Shown piece by piece: positions 16,424 to 25,635 of a DNA stretch of 64,000 nt (its first letter is position 1; every line of letters starts with the position of its first letter). Location of the stretch: contig JANNWS010000190.1 in the NCBI GenBank assembly GCA_031408575.1, forward strand, positions 1 to 64,000, written 5' to 3'. Origin of the DNA: Aliitabrizicola sp031408575. Lineage in GTDB: Bacteria > Pseudomonadota > Alphaproteobacteria > Rhodobacterales > Rhodobacteraceae. The notes beneath the pieces were generated by a model. The model did not search any database. It saw only the letters and a program-made list of their open reading frames with translations, and was not told the origin of the DNA. Both the position numbers and the translations under genes were made by a program.

Positions 16424-18022
16424 ATGATCACAGGACGCGTGAACCCGGCCCAAAGGCTGGACGAGCAAGGCATAACCGGACTGGGAACGGTTCACTACAA
16501 TCTGACTGAACCGGCGCTGATGACCGCAGCCATACAGCACGGCGAAGGTCAGCTTGGCAAAGGCGGTGCTTTTCTTGTCTCGACAGGCAGCCATACCGGG
16601 CGCTCGCCAAAGGACAAGCATGTCGTCCGCACATCGTCGGTCGAAAACACGATCTGGTGGGAAAACAACGCGGCCCAGTCGCCCGAAGGGTTCGAGACGC
16701 TCTACACCGACATGCTGGCCCATATGCAGGGCCGCGACTATTTCGTTCAGGACCTGTTCGCCGGCGCAGATCCTGCGCATCGCCTTGATGTCCGGGTCGT
16801 CACCGAACTTGCTTGGCACGGGCTGTTCATCCGCCATCTGCTGCGCCGCCCCGAGGCGACCGAACTGGACGGGTTCATCCCCGACTGGACGATCATCAAC
16901 TGCCCGTCCTTCAAGGCCGATCCAGCGCGGCATGATTGCCGGTCCGGAACGATCATCACCTTCCATTTCGACCGTAAACTGATCTTGATCGCAGGGACCG
17001 CCTATGCGGGCGAGAACAAGAAATCCATCTTCACCCTGCTGAACTACCTGCTGCCGGAAAAAGGCATCATGCCGATGCATTGCTCGGCCAACCACGCACC
17101 GGGCAATCCCGTGGATACCGCCGTTTTCTTTGGCCTGTCCGGAACCGGCAAGACCACGCTTTCCGCCGACCCGGCACGCGTGCTGATCGGGGATGACGAA
17201 CATGGCTGGTCGGACCGGGGAACCTTCAACTTTGAAGGCGGCTGCTATGCCAAGACGATCAACCTGTCGCCCGAGGCAGAGCCTGCGATTTACGCCACCA
17301 CCCACCGCTTCGGCACCGTTGTGGAGAATACCGTCTTTGACCCGGTGACGCTGGTGATCGACTTTGCCGATGACAGCCTGACCGCGAACACGCGTTGCGC
17401 CTATCCTCTGGAGTATATCTCGAACGCTTCGGCGAGCGGCCTTGGCGGGCATCCGAAAAACATCATCATGTTAACTTGCGATGCTTTCGGTGTGCTGCCG
17501 CCGATTGCACGACTGACACCGGCACAGGCAATGTATCACTTTCTGTCGGGGTTCACATCGAAAGTGGCGGGGACAGAGCAAGGCGTGACCGAACCGCAGC
17601 CGACATTTTCTACCTGTTTCGGCGCACCCTTCATGCCGCGCAGGCCAGAGGTTTACGGCAAGCTGCTGCAAGCCAAGATTGCCAAGCACGGAGCCACCTG
17701 CTGGCTGGTGAACACCGGGTGGACCGGGGGCGCTTATGGCAATGGTCGGCGGATGCCAATCAAGGCCACACGGGCGCTTTTGACGGCGGCGCTGGATGGC
17801 TCGCTCTCGGGTGGGGCGTTCCGGCGCGATCCGAATTTCGGATTTGAGGTGCCGGTGACAGTGCCGGGGGTGGATGCTGCCTTGCTTGATCCGCGCGGAA
17901 CCTGGGCGGATGGGGTGGCTTATGATGCCGCGGCGGTAAAGCTGGTGGGAATGTTCGCGGATAACTTCGGGCAGTACCTTGGCCATATCGACGCGGACGT
18001 GCGCGCAGCAGCCATCGGCTGA
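16424..18022 (+). CDS. pckA: Phosphoenolpyruvate carboxykinase (ATP)
   Basis: The 532-residue ATP-dependent PEP carboxykinase, converting oxaloacetate and ATP to phosphoenolpyruvate, the entry of C4 acids to gluconeogenesis. Substrate-binding GRSPKDKHVV lies at about 59-68, the metal/PEP site is around MPMHCSAN, and the kinase P-loop GLSGTGKTTLS is at about 238-248. GDDEHGWSD follows. The ATG at 16424 has a GGGAG site; the longer GTG version lacks one. It lies back to back with chvI, an arrangement also known in rhizobia. Confidence 0.97.
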   Translation: MITGRVNPAQRLDEQGITGLGTVHYNLTEPALMTAAIQHGEGQLGKGGAFLVSTGSHTGRSPKDKHVVRTSSVENTIWWENNAAQSPEGFETLYTDMLAHMQGRDYFVQDLFAGADPAHRLDVRVVTELAWHGLFIRHLLRRPEATELDGFIPDWTIINCPSFKADPARHDCRSGTIITFHFDRKLILIAGTAYAGENKKSIFTLLNYLLPEKGIMPMHCSANHAPGNPVDTAVFFGLSGTGKTTLSADPARVLIGDDEHGWSDRGTFNFEGGCYAKTINLSPEAEPAIYATTHRFGTVVENTVFDPVTLVIDFADDSLTANTRCAYPLEYISNASASGLGGHPKNIIMLTCDAFGVLPPIARLTPAQAMYHFLSGFTSKVAGTEQGVTEPQPTFSTCFGAPFMPRRPEVYGKLLQAKIAKHGATCWLVNTGWTGGAYGNGRRMPIKATRALLTAALDGSLSGGAFRRDPNFGFEVPVTVPGVDAALLDPRGTWADGVAYDAAAVKLVGMFADNFGQYLGHIDADVRAAAIG

Positions 18023-18038
18023 GGTCGTGGAGCGCGCC

Positions 18039-18053
18039 GGGGGCTTTGCCCCC
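18039..18053 (+). terminator. GC-rich hairpin after pckA
   Basis: A perfect six-pair stem with a TTT loop lies 17 bases after the pckA stop. There is no T run behind it, so termination by this hairpin alone is uncertain. Confidence 0.4.
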
Positions 18054-18278
18054 CCAGCACCGGCCACGGGCCGCGCGTTCTTCGCTGAGAACCTCTACTG
18101 GAGGCTTTCAGACCGCTCAGAATCCCAGAGTAGTTGGACCGAAAAGAAATTCTCGGGGCGACAGGCCACGAATGGCTGCGACACTTTCATTCGTTAAGGC
18201 GTTACTTGGAGTATTTTTGTTGCCCCATGAATTCAAACGCCCTAGATCGTGTTCCAACCACATCCCCGGAGACGTGCC

Positions 18279-19946
18279 ATGGCCCATGACGGACAGACCC
18301 TTTCGCATTCGCCCGTTCTGGCTAATCTGCTGACGCTGACAGCCGAGGCGCTGCCCGAGGTTGAGGCGCTGTTTTCCAAAGGTCGCGAGGCACTTCGGGC
18401 GCAGGTGACGGTCGGAGGCAAGATAAGCGCGGCCGCGCTGGAAGAGCATCAGTTCGCTGCCCACACGCTTGCCTGGCTTGCCACATACACCGAGTCGCTG
18501 CGCCAGATGCGCGCTTGGGCGGGGCGGATCAACGACGAAGGCAAGTTCGGCGAGATGGAAGCGCTGCTTCTGCAGATCGGGTTTGGCGAATACCTGAGCC
18601 AGATCCGGGGCGGCATCCCAATGAGCCAGGGCGAGATTGCCCGCCTGCAGGATCTGGGGCTGATCCTGCACGCGGCAGGGGCGGCAGCGGCGCGCCTGAT
18701 TGCCGATGGCAATACGGCGGCGGCACGGATGCGGCTGGTGCAGCTGATGCGCGAAAATCAAGGCCGGGCAACCTTTGGCGTGACCGGCCTTGACGATGAA
18801 CTTGAAATGATCCGCGACCAGTTCCGCCGGTTTTCGGACGAACAGGTCGCGCCGCACGCCCACGGCTGGCATCTGCGCGATGAGTTGATCCCGATGGAGA
18901 TCATCGAACAGCTGGCCGAAATGGGGGTGTTCGGGCTGACAATTCCCGAAGAATTCGGCGGGTTCGGCCTTTCGAAGGCCAGCATGGTGGTGGTGTCCGA
19001 GGAATTGTCGCGCGGCTATATCGGCGTGGGATCACTGGCGACACGGAGCGAGATTGCCGCAGAGTTGATCCTGTGCGGCGGCACGGCGGAGCAGAAGGCG
19101 CATTGGCTGCCCAAACTGGCGTCAGCTGAGATTCTTCCGACGGCCGTCTTTACCGAGCCGAATACCGGGTCGGACCTTGGCAGCCTACGGACCCGTGCGG
19201 TGCGGGTGGGCGACGACTACGAGGTGACCGGCAACAAGACCTGGATCACCCATGCCGCGCGCACCCATGTAATGACGCTGATGGCGCGCACCGACCCCGC
19301 GACTACCGATTATCGCGGGTTGTCGATGTTTCTGGCCGAAAAGACCCCGGGCACCGATCCAGACCCGTTCCCGACGCCCGGCATGACGGGCGGCGAGATC
19401 GAGGTGCTGGGCTACCGCGGCATGAAGGAATACGAGCTGGCCTTTGACGGCTTCAAGGTAAAAGCGGAAAACCTGCTGGGCGGGGTGGAGGGTCAGGGCT
19501 TCAAGCAGTTGATGCAGACGTTCGAGTCTGCCCGCATCCAGACCGCCGCCCGCGCGGTGGGTGTGGCGCAGAACGCGCTGGAGGTGGGGATGCAATACGC
19601 GACCGACCGCAAGCAGTTCGGCAAGGCCCTGATCGAGTTTCCGCGCGTGGCGGGAAAGCTGGCGATGATGGCGGTGGAGATCATGATCGCGCGGCAGCTG
19701 ACCTATTTCAGCGCATGGCAGAAAGACCATGACAAGCGCTGCGATCTTGAGGCGGGCATGGCCAAGCTGCTGGGCGCGCGCGTGGCGTGGGCCAGTGCCG
19801 ACAATGCGTTGCAGATTCACGGCGGCAACGGCTTTGCGCTGGAATACCAGATCAGCCGCATCCTCTGCGATGCGCGCATCCTGAACATCTTCGAAGGGGC
19901 GGCGGAAATTCAGGCGCAGGTGATCGCGCGGCGTCTACTGGACTGA
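18279..19946 (+). CDS. mcd: Acyl-CoA dehydrogenase, probable (2S)-methylsuccinyl-CoA dehydrogenase
   Basis: A 555-residue FAD acyl-CoA dehydrogenase. About 165 extra helical residues precede the usual 390-residue fold. That length and N-terminal extension match methylsuccinyl-CoA dehydrogenase of the ethylmalonyl-CoA pathway, which oxidises methylsuccinyl-CoA to mesaconyl-CoA. The core shows FTEPNTGSDLGS (FAD/substrate loop), GNKTWITHAA, and ATDRKQFG. The catalytic glutamate is E539 in NIFEGAAEIQ. The ATG at 18279 has a GGAG site. The family assignment is firm and the substrate is inferred from architecture and clade context. Electrons would go to ETF. It ends 3 bases from the opposing MFS gene. 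Confidence 0.85.
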   Translation: MAHDGQTLSHSPVLANLLTLTAEALPEVEALFSKGREALRAQVTVGGKISAAALEEHQFAAHTLAWLATYTESLRQMRAWAGRINDEGKFGEMEALLLQIGFGEYLSQIRGGIPMSQGEIARLQDLGLILHAAGAAAARLIADGNTAAARMRLVQLMRENQGRATFGVTGLDDELEMIRDQFRRFSDEQVAPHAHGWHLRDELIPMEIIEQLAEMGVFGLTIPEEFGGFGLSKASMVVVSEELSRGYIGVGSLATRSEIAAELILCGGTAEQKAHWLPKLASAEILPTAVFTEPNTGSDLGSLRTRAVRVGDDYEVTGNKTWITHAARTHVMTLMARTDPATTDYRGLSMFLAEKTPGTDPDPFPTPGMTGGEIEVLGYRGMKEYELAFDGFKVKAENLLGGVEGQGFKQLMQTFESARIQTAARAVGVAQNALEVGMQYATDRKQFGKALIEFPRVAGKLAMMAVEIMIARQLTYFSAWQKDHDKRCDLEAGMAKLLGARVAWASADNALQIHGGNGFALEYQISRILCDARILNIFEGAAEIQAQVIARRLLD

Positions 19947-19949
19947 CGG

Positions 19950-21179
19950 CTATTCCCCCGGCAGCGCCAACCCGCGCGGCGGGCGCGGCGCACCAAGGCG
20001 CGGGTGCAGGCGGGCGGCGATGCCTGCAGCCACGCCCATGCCAGCGCCCGCCGCCACGAACACCCCCGCCACCGGGGCGACCAGCAGGACCAGCCAGGCC
20101 ACACCCGGTGTCAGGATACCCGAGACATCGCGGAAGCTGGAATAGACTGCCGCCATCTCGGTGCGCTCTGACGGCTTCACGGCCATCAGGAAGGGCAACC
20201 CGCCCGCGACATCCAGCAGCACAAGGCTGACCGACCCCACCAGCATCAGCCCCACGGTCGCCCATGGCAGCGCCGAGGCCAGGCCCGCCAGCGTGAACAG
20301 CACCCCGCCATAGACGAACCCCGCCCAGACCGCGCGGCGTACCGACACGCGCAGGACGAACCGCAAAAGCAGCGGCGTGCAGAACAGCAGAGCATTGGTC
20401 AACGACAGGGCAATGCCGCCAACCTTGTCGCCCAGACCGGATTCGATGCAGAAGATCGGCAGATACACCACATAAACCCACCAGCCGCAGGATCGGATAC
20501 AAGCGAACAACCAGCCCGCGATCAGTCTTGGCTGACGGAAGAACCGCGCGAGATAGGCCAGCGGGTTCAGTGCCGGGCCTTTCGCCCGCGCGATCTGCTT
20601 GCCATTGCCCAGCCGCAGGATCCAGAACGTCGCCAGCAGCGCAGTCGCAAAGCCACCCGCCACCAGGAACGGTGCCGGTGCCCAGATGGTCCGTAACCAG
20701 ACCCCCAGCATCGGGCCGACAGCCCAGAAGATCGCTGCATAGAGCATTTGAAGCGACGCACTTTGCCCCAACTGCGCGCGGGTAATATAATCCAGCACGT
20801 AGGCGTTGAGGCAGACAAAGATCGTCACCGTCGCCAGCGAATTGACCAGAATCGCAAAGGCTACGGCGGTGGGGCTGCCGGTCAGCGCCAGCACCATGCC
20901 CACCAGATATAGCAGCGTGCCAAGCGTATACATCCAGCGGCGCGGCACATGCCGGGTGGCCCAGGGCACCATCAGCCCCCACAAAAGCGATGCGATGCCG
21001 ATCATGAAATAGATCCGCGAGACGATGGCAGCATCCTGCACCGCCTCGTAAAGCACTAGCGGCATGACCGAGATCAGGATACCGCGCACTCCGGCCTCCA
21101 GCCCCGCCAGCAGGGCGAAGGCCTCGACCCGTGGAGTGGGGGAATGGCGCAGGAACAGGGGGATGTATTTGGTAGCCAT
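19950..21179 (-). CDS. MFS transporter
   Basis: A 409-residue integral membrane protein of the major facilitator superfamily with about 12 hydrophobic segments. The early cytoplasmic loop between helices 2 and 3 carries RHVPRRWMYTLGT, typical of the MFS A motif region. The substrate is unknown. The ATG at 21179 follows no strong ribosome site. It is the last gene on its strand before the convergent mcd. About 218 bases without a gene lie between it and recO, so it probably has its own promoter. Confidence 0.85.
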   Translation of the reverse strand: MATKYIPLFLRHSPTPRVEAFALLAGLEAGVRGILISVMPLVLYEAVQDAAIVSRIYFMIGIASLLWGLMVPWATRHVPRRWMYTLGTLLYLVGMVLALTGSPTAVAFAILVNSLATVTIFVCLNAYVLDYITRAQLGQSASLQMLYAAIFWAVGPMLGVWLRTIWAPAPFLVAGGFATALLATFWILRLGNGKQIARAKGPALNPLAYLARFFRQPRLIAGWLFACIRSCGWWVYVVYLPIFCIESGLGDKVGGIALSLTNALLFCTPLLLRFVLRVSVRRAVWAGFVYGGVLFTLAGLASALPWATVGLMLVGSVSLVLLDVAGGLPFLMAVKPSERTEMAAVYSSFRDVSGILTPGVAWLVLLVAPVAGVFVAAGAGMGVAAGIAARLHPRLGAPRPPRGLALPGE

Positions 21180-21397
21180 GACGCCCGGAGGTTTGAAGGG
21201 TCGCGCAAGTGTTCAGACGATTGTTGCCCGCAGTCATGCACGCTGCCTCATTGGCGCTGCGCCGCGATACCGCGTCTGCGCCACGCGCGACATTGCGCCG
21301 CAGGTTTCCGCCGCGCGCGCTTTTTCCGGCATGGTGTATCGGCGACATCGCGTGCGGGGCGGCCAAATCCAGCCCCGGCGCAAGGGAAACCGTCGCC

Positions 21398-22114
21398 TTA
21401 TCCGTGTTTCGCCAGGACCTCAATCAGCCGCGCCCGCGCTTCGGGCAGTGGGCGTGTGCCGGGGGCGGTTGCCGTTTCGCGCGTCAGGAAATGCCCGGTC
21501 AGGCGCAATCCGGCGGCCAACCCTGCCGCATCAGTGACCCCGCCCAGCAGACAGGGCGGCAGCACCAGCAATTGCGCCGCCAAGTCACCCGCACCTGCGC
21601 GGCTGACCGCGCGCCCGGTGCGGGGCGAGACATAGGCCAGATCGGCGGTCGTACCGGTCACGGCACAGACCGACAGGTCAAGCCCAAAGCCCAACTCCTC
21701 CAGCAGCAGCACCTCCCACCGCAGATAGCGCAGCGCCCAGTCGCCGCTTTCCAGCGAATCAAGCAGGGCCACGGTCGCAGGATAAAGCGCCGGATGGGCC
21801 TCGCGTTCCGGCAGGGTGTGCGACAGCAGCGCACAGATGGCGTTCAGCGCCGCCAGTGCCGCGCGGTCGCCCATCAACCCCGCACGCGAGCGGAGCGGCT
21901 CGACGGTAAAGGCCCCGATATGGGCGTCAAGCCGCGCCCGCCAGGTGACGTCCAGTTGCGCGCCGGGTTGCAGGATCGGCGTGACCTTGCGCGAGGCGCC
22001 GCCCCGGACAACGCCGACATGGCGGCCATGCCCGGCGGTGAACACCTCGATGATCGCCGCACTCTCGCCATGCCGCCGCACGGCCAGAAGCGCCCCCTGA
22101 TCGCGCCATTCCAT
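21398..22114 (-). CDS. recO: DNA repair protein RecO
   Basis: RecO, the recombination mediator that with RecR loads RecA on gapped DNA. It has about 238 residues. The N-terminal OB fold is MEWRDQGALLAVRRHGE and VVRGGASRK, followed by the helical domain with LRYLRWEVLLLEELGFGLDL. The zinc cysteines of some RecO proteins are not conserved here. I prefer the ATG at 22114; a GTG at 22129 would add five residues. It closes the lepB-rnc-era block. Confidence 0.92.
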   Translation of the reverse strand: MEWRDQGALLAVRRHGESAAIIEVFTAGHGRHVGVVRGGASRKVTPILQPGAQLDVTWRARLDAHIGAFTVEPLRSRAGLMGDRAALAALNAICALLSHTLPEREAHPALYPATVALLDSLESGDWALRYLRWEVLLLEELGFGLDLSVCAVTGTTADLAYVSPRTGRAVSRAGAGDLAAQLLVLPPCLLGGVTDAAGLAAGLRLTGHFLTRETATAPGTRPLPEARARLIEVLAKHG

Positions 22115-22168
22115 AGCGTCAGTATTCACGCGCGGCGACTGGCCACAAGACCCCGGCCAAGCGCCTTT

Positions 22169-22501
22169 TCACGCCAATCCATCCTCGTCCAGCAGGGTCC
22201 GCCCGGCCCGATCCTCAATCTCGATCACCCACAGATCGGGATCGAACCCGCGCTGCCGGGCCACGGACGCATCCACCGCCGCCTCATCCCCTTCGGCCAG
22301 CACGACCCAGACCCGGTCGCCGGTCATCAGATCGAACGACCGCTGAAACGCCTTCGCTCGCCCGTCCAGCGTCGCAAGCTTCACCAGAACCGCCCCTGCA
22401 GTGGCATCGCCGCGCGCGATCACATAGGTCGCAATATCCGCCACCCGAAGCCGCGCAAGATAGGCATGCACCCAGAACTCGGCTGTCAGACGGGGCGTCA
22501 C
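22169..22501 (-). CDS. DUF1491 family protein
   Basis: A 110-residue protein of a family restricted mostly to alphaproteobacteria and often found between era and recO, as here. It begins VTPRLTAEFWVHAYLARLR (GTG start) and has conserved VLVKLATLDG and WVIEIEDRAGRTLL. No function is known. The GTG at 22501 has a GGAG site 8 bases upstream, so the longer frame to 22591 was rejected. Confidence 0.87.
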   Translation of the reverse strand: MTPRLTAEFWVHAYLARLRVADIATYVIARGDATAGAVLVKLATLDGRAKAFQRSFDLMTGDRVWVVLAEGDEAAVDASVARQRGFDPDLWVIEIEDRAGRTLLDEDGLA

Positions 22502-22615
22502 AATGCGCTCCGCCTCATCACGGTGACCGCCAAAAGCCCGATTTTCTGTCTGCAAATATCCCCGCCAGAGGCTCCAAAGCCTGCCATCCAACCCAAGCCT
22601 GCGGGCAATGCACCC

Positions 22616-23539
22616 CTAGTCGCCATCCTTGAAATCAAGCCCCATTTCGGTGAAGCGTTCCTTCTCTTCCAGCCAGCCGGGCCGCACCTTGACCTGCAGG
22701 AACAGATGCACCGGGCGTTCAAGAAAGGTCATCAACTCGGCCCGTGCGGCAGTGCCGATGGCCTTGATCGTTTCGCCCTTGTTGCCGAGGACGATACCCT
22801 TGTGTCCATCGCGGGCCACGAAAATCAGCTGGTCGATCTTGGTCGAGCCATCGGGTTTGTCTTCCCAGTTCTCGGTTTCAACCGTCAACTGGTAAGGCAA
22901 TTCTTCGTGCAGGCGCAGGGTAAGCTTTTCGCGGGTGATTTCGGAAGCGATCATTCGCATCGGCAGATCGGCAATCTGGTCCTCGGGATAGAACCACGGG
23001 CCTTCGGGCAATTCCCCAGCCAGCCATTCCTTGAGATCGGTCACGCCATAGCCTTTTTCGGCCGAGATCATGAAGGTATTCACAAACGGAAATGCTTCAT
23101 TCAGCTTTTCCGTCAAGGCCAGCAGCACTTCGGCGCGCACCCGGTCGATCTTGTTGATGGCCAATGCCACGCGCTGACCCTGCGGGATGCGGTCGCGCAT
23201 GGTGTCGATGATACGTGCGACCCCGGCGGTCATGCCACGATGCGCCTCGACCATCAGCACGATGATATCGGCATCGGCGGCCCCGCCCCAGGCGGCGGCG
23301 ACCATTGCGCGGTCCAGCCGGCGGCGCGGCTTGAACAGGCCGGGCGTGTCGACAAAGACGATCTGGCTTTGCCCTTGCATTGCAATACCGCGGATGCGGG
23401 TGCGCGTGGTTTGCACCTTGTGCGTGACAATCGACACCTTGGCCCCGACCATCCGGTTAAGAAGAGTGGATTTTCCGGCATTCGGCTCGCCGATCAGGGC
23501 GACAAAGCCCGCCCGTGTGCCTGTTGGTGAACCGGTCAT
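22616..23539 (-). CDS. era: GTPase Era
   Basis: Era, the 307-residue GTPase that binds 16S rRNA and checks 30S assembly. The P loop GEPNAGKS lies at 17-24, switch I has the TRTRIRG segment, DTPG is present, and NKID is the guanine-specificity motif. The C-terminal KH domain includes GHKGIVLGNKGETIKAIG. The start overlaps the rnc stop by four bases. Confidence 0.97.
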   Translation of the reverse strand: MTGSPTGTRAGFVALIGEPNAGKSTLLNRMVGAKVSIVTHKVQTTRTRIRGIAMQGQSQIVFVDTPGLFKPRRRLDRAMVAAAWGGAADADIIVLMVEAHRGMTAGVARIIDTMRDRIPQGQRVALAINKIDRVRAEVLLALTEKLNEAFPFVNTFMISAEKGYGVTDLKEWLAGELPEGPWFYPEDQIADLPMRMIASEITREKLTLRLHEELPYQLTVETENWEDKPDGSTKIDQLIFVARDGHKGIVLGNKGETIKAIGTAARAELMTFLERPVHLFLQVKVRPGWLEEKERFTEMGLDFKDGD

Positions 23540-24222
23540 TCTTCCGCCTCCATCCGGGCGAGCAAGGCCTTTGCCGCCGCCTGTTCCGCTTGCCGCTTCG
23601 TTCCTGCTGCGGCCCGTTCCGCCTGGCCGTTTTCCAGCCGCACGGCAACGGTAAAGACCGGCTGATGATCAGGGCCTTCGCGGCTTTCTTCGTCATAGGC
23701 CGGGGGCGGCAGGCCGCGCGCCTGTGCCCATTCCTGCAACGCCGTTTTGGCATCGCGGCTGTCGGCATCGACGGCGCCGATCCGGTCGGCCCAGAGGCGC
23801 AACACAAGCCCCTGAGCCGCCTCGAACCCACCGTCCAGATATACGGCGGCAATCACCGCCTCCATCGCGTCGCCCAAGAGCGCATCCTTGCGCCGCCCGC
23901 CCGACATCATTTCGGACCGGCCCAGCTTCAGAACCTCGCCCAGACCGATCTCTCGCGCGACATCGGCGCAGGTTTCCTTGCGAACCAAGGCGTTAAAGCG
24001 GGGGGCAAGCTGCCCTTCGGACGCCGCGGGGTCGGCGGTCAGCAGCGCCTCGGCCATCACGAGGCCCAGAACGCGGTCGCCCAGAAACTCCAGCCGCTGG
24101 TTGTCGGGCCGCGTGGGGGCCGAGATCGAGGCATGGGTGACCGCGCGCAGCAGCAGATCGGGGATGCGGAAATCATACCCGATACCGGCCGCAAAGGCCC
24201 GAAGATCGGCCCCCAGCTTCAC
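23536..24222 (-). CDS. rnc: Ribonuclease III
   Basis: RNase III, cutting double-stranded RNA in rRNA and mRNA processing. It has 228 residues. The nuclease signature RLEFLGDRVL is at about 43-52, the second acidic cluster is GDAMEAVIAAVYLDGG, and a C-terminal double-stranded RNA-binding domain runs from about residue 155. The GTG start overlaps the lepB stop (GTGA), so its synthesis is coupled to signal peptidase. Confidence 0.96.
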   Translation of the reverse strand: MKLGADLRAFAAGIGYDFRIPDLLLRAVTHASISAPTRPDNQRLEFLGDRVLGLVMAEALLTADPAASEGQLAPRFNALVRKETCADVAREIGLGEVLKLGRSEMMSGGRRKDALLGDAMEAVIAAVYLDGGFEAAQGLVLRLWADRIGAVDADSRDAKTALQEWAQARGLPPPAYDEESREGPDHQPVFTVAVRLENGQAERAAAGTKRQAEQAAAKALLARMEAEE

Positions 24223-25007
24223 TCCACCGCCTTGAAGAAGCGGTCCGAACGCCAGGTCCAGAAATACAGCATCGAGCGGCCTGCGGACGAAAACATGATC
24301 CGGTCGGCGCGGCCGATCAGATATTCCGCCGGTACGAAGCCGACACCGCCGACGGCCTGACCAAAGCGGCTGTCCTGGCTGTTGTCGCGGTTGTCACCCA
24401 TGAAGAAATAGTGACTTTCCGGCACAGTGAAGATATCGGTGTTGTCAGCGAAACCGTTGGTATCAATGTTCAAGATACTGTGCTGGCGGCCGCCCGGCAG
24501 TGTTTCGGTAAAGCGGCTGGAAGTGCAGGCTCCGCCCTCGCCGACGGGGCCGGCTTCGCAGCGCGGGTACTGGCCCATCGGACCCTGGGGTTCGAAAACC
24601 TCCTCGAATACGCCGTTGGGAGTTTGCGGCACTTCGGTGCCGTTCAGGAACAGAACGCCGTTCTTGACCTGAACAGTATCGCCCGGCAGACCGACCAGGC
24701 GCTTGATGAAATCGGACCCATTGACCGGATGGCGAAACACGACGACATCGCCACGAACCGGATCCCAGCCAAAAAGGCGGCCCGAAATCGGACAGATACC
24801 GAACGGGCAGGAAAACTGCGAATACCCGTAAGCCATCTTGTTCACGAACAAAAAGTCGCCAACCAGCAAGGTATCCTTCATCGAGCCTGACGGGATCCAG
24901 AACGGCTGGAAGAACAGCGTACGAAAGACGCCGGCGATCAGAAGGGCATAGACGATGGTCTTGACGGTTTCGACAATGCCACCGTCGGTCTTGGCCTTGG
25001 TCGCCAT
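24219..25007 (-). CDS. lepB: Signal peptidase I
   Basis: Leader peptidase, a 262-residue inner-membrane serine protease that removes Sec signal peptides. One N-terminal membrane helix (about 15-33) is followed by the catalytic Ser42 in IPSGSMKDTL and catalytic Lys102 in SDFIKRLVGLPGD. The GDNRDNSQDSRF box is present near the C terminus. An insertion around SCPFGICPISGRLFG carries cysteines that may form a disulfide, as often in alphaproteobacteria. It is followed without a gap by rnc. Confidence 0.96.
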   Translation of the reverse strand: MATKAKTDGGIVETVKTIVYALLIAGVFRTLFFQPFWIPSGSMKDTLLVGDFLFVNKMAYGYSQFSCPFGICPISGRLFGWDPVRGDVVVFRHPVNGSDFIKRLVGLPGDTVQVKNGVLFLNGTEVPQTPNGVFEEVFEPQGPMGQYPRCEAGPVGEGGACTSSRFTETLPGGRQHSILNIDTNGFADNTDIFTVPESHYFFMGDNRDNSQDSRFGQAVGGVGFVPAEYLIGRADRIMFSSAGRSMLYFWTWRSDRFFKAVE

Positions 25008-25061
25008 ATTTTCCTGCCTCTTTTCGAATTCGGAGCTACATGCGCGCCCGGTGCGCGGGAG

Positions 25062-25475
25062 TCAAGCAGCGGGCGGGGCGCAGGGGCGCGCTTCGATCAC
25101 GACAAAGGCCTGCGCCCAGGGGTGATCATCGGTCAGGGTAACGTGGATCACCGCCACATGTCCGGGGGGGGTCATCGCAGCCAGGCGTTCGGCGGCCCAA
25201 CCGGCGACATGCATCACCGGCTGACCCGAGCGCAGGTTGCTGACGCTCATGTCTTTCCACGATATTCCCATCCGCAGACCGGTGCCGAGCGCCTTGGAAC
25301 AGGCCTCTTTCGCGGCCCATCTCTTGGCATAGGTTCCCGCCACATCCTTGCGGTTTTCGGCCTTGGCCTGTTCACGCTCGGTGAAAACGCGATTGCGGAA
25401 CCGGTCGCCAAACCGCGCCAGCGTGGCCTCGATCCGCTCGATGTTGCACAGGTCGGTGCCGATGCCGAGGATCAT
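25062..25475 (-). CDS. acpS: Holo-[acyl-carrier-protein] synthase
   Basis: AcpS transfers phosphopantetheine from CoA to acyl carrier protein. It has 137 residues. The Mg-binding aspartate is in MILGIGTDLCNIERIE, and the second motif is AKRWAAKEACSKALGTG. It sits between pdxJ and lepB, the usual order in the class. The region just upstream of its start carries the tandem inverted repeats listed separately. Confidence 0.95.
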   Translation of the reverse strand: MILGIGTDLCNIERIEATLARFGDRFRNRVFTEREQAKAENRKDVAGTYAKRWAAKEACSKALGTGLRMGISWKDMSVSNLRSGQPVMHVAGWAAERLAAMTPPGHVAVIHVTLTDDHPWAQAFVVIEARPCAPPAA

Positions 25476-25498
25476 GCCAGGCGCTTTCGGGAGGGGGA

Positions 25499-25573
25499 CA
25501 AAATCCTTTGAAGGATTTTGCCAAGACTTTTCGAAAAGTCTTGGGTCACGCTGATACCGGGGAAGCCGTGACC
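25499..25573. repeat. Three consecutive inverted repeats upstream of acpS
   Basis: Three inverted repeats follow one another directly. The first (25499-25520) has 10-base arms around two bases. The second (25521-25544) is a perfect 24-base palindrome, CCAAGACTTTTC and its reverse complement. The third has 7-base arms, 25544-25550 and 25567-25573. They lie between the pdxJ stop and the acpS start. Such a compact unit looks like a REP-type intergenic repeat or a bidirectional RNA structure; I cannot say which. Confidence 0.8.
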
Positions 25574-25635
25574 GTTTGGCAAAGCATGTGCAAAGCAGAT
25601 ACTTTCCATTTGGCTCTCATATGCCGGCAAAATGC

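Noticed and set aside
21209..23530. A 773-codon forward open frame across recO, DUF1491 and era
   Set aside because: It is antisense to well-identified genes and its product is low-complexity and His/Gln/Arg-rich, typical of shadow frames in G+C-rich DNA.
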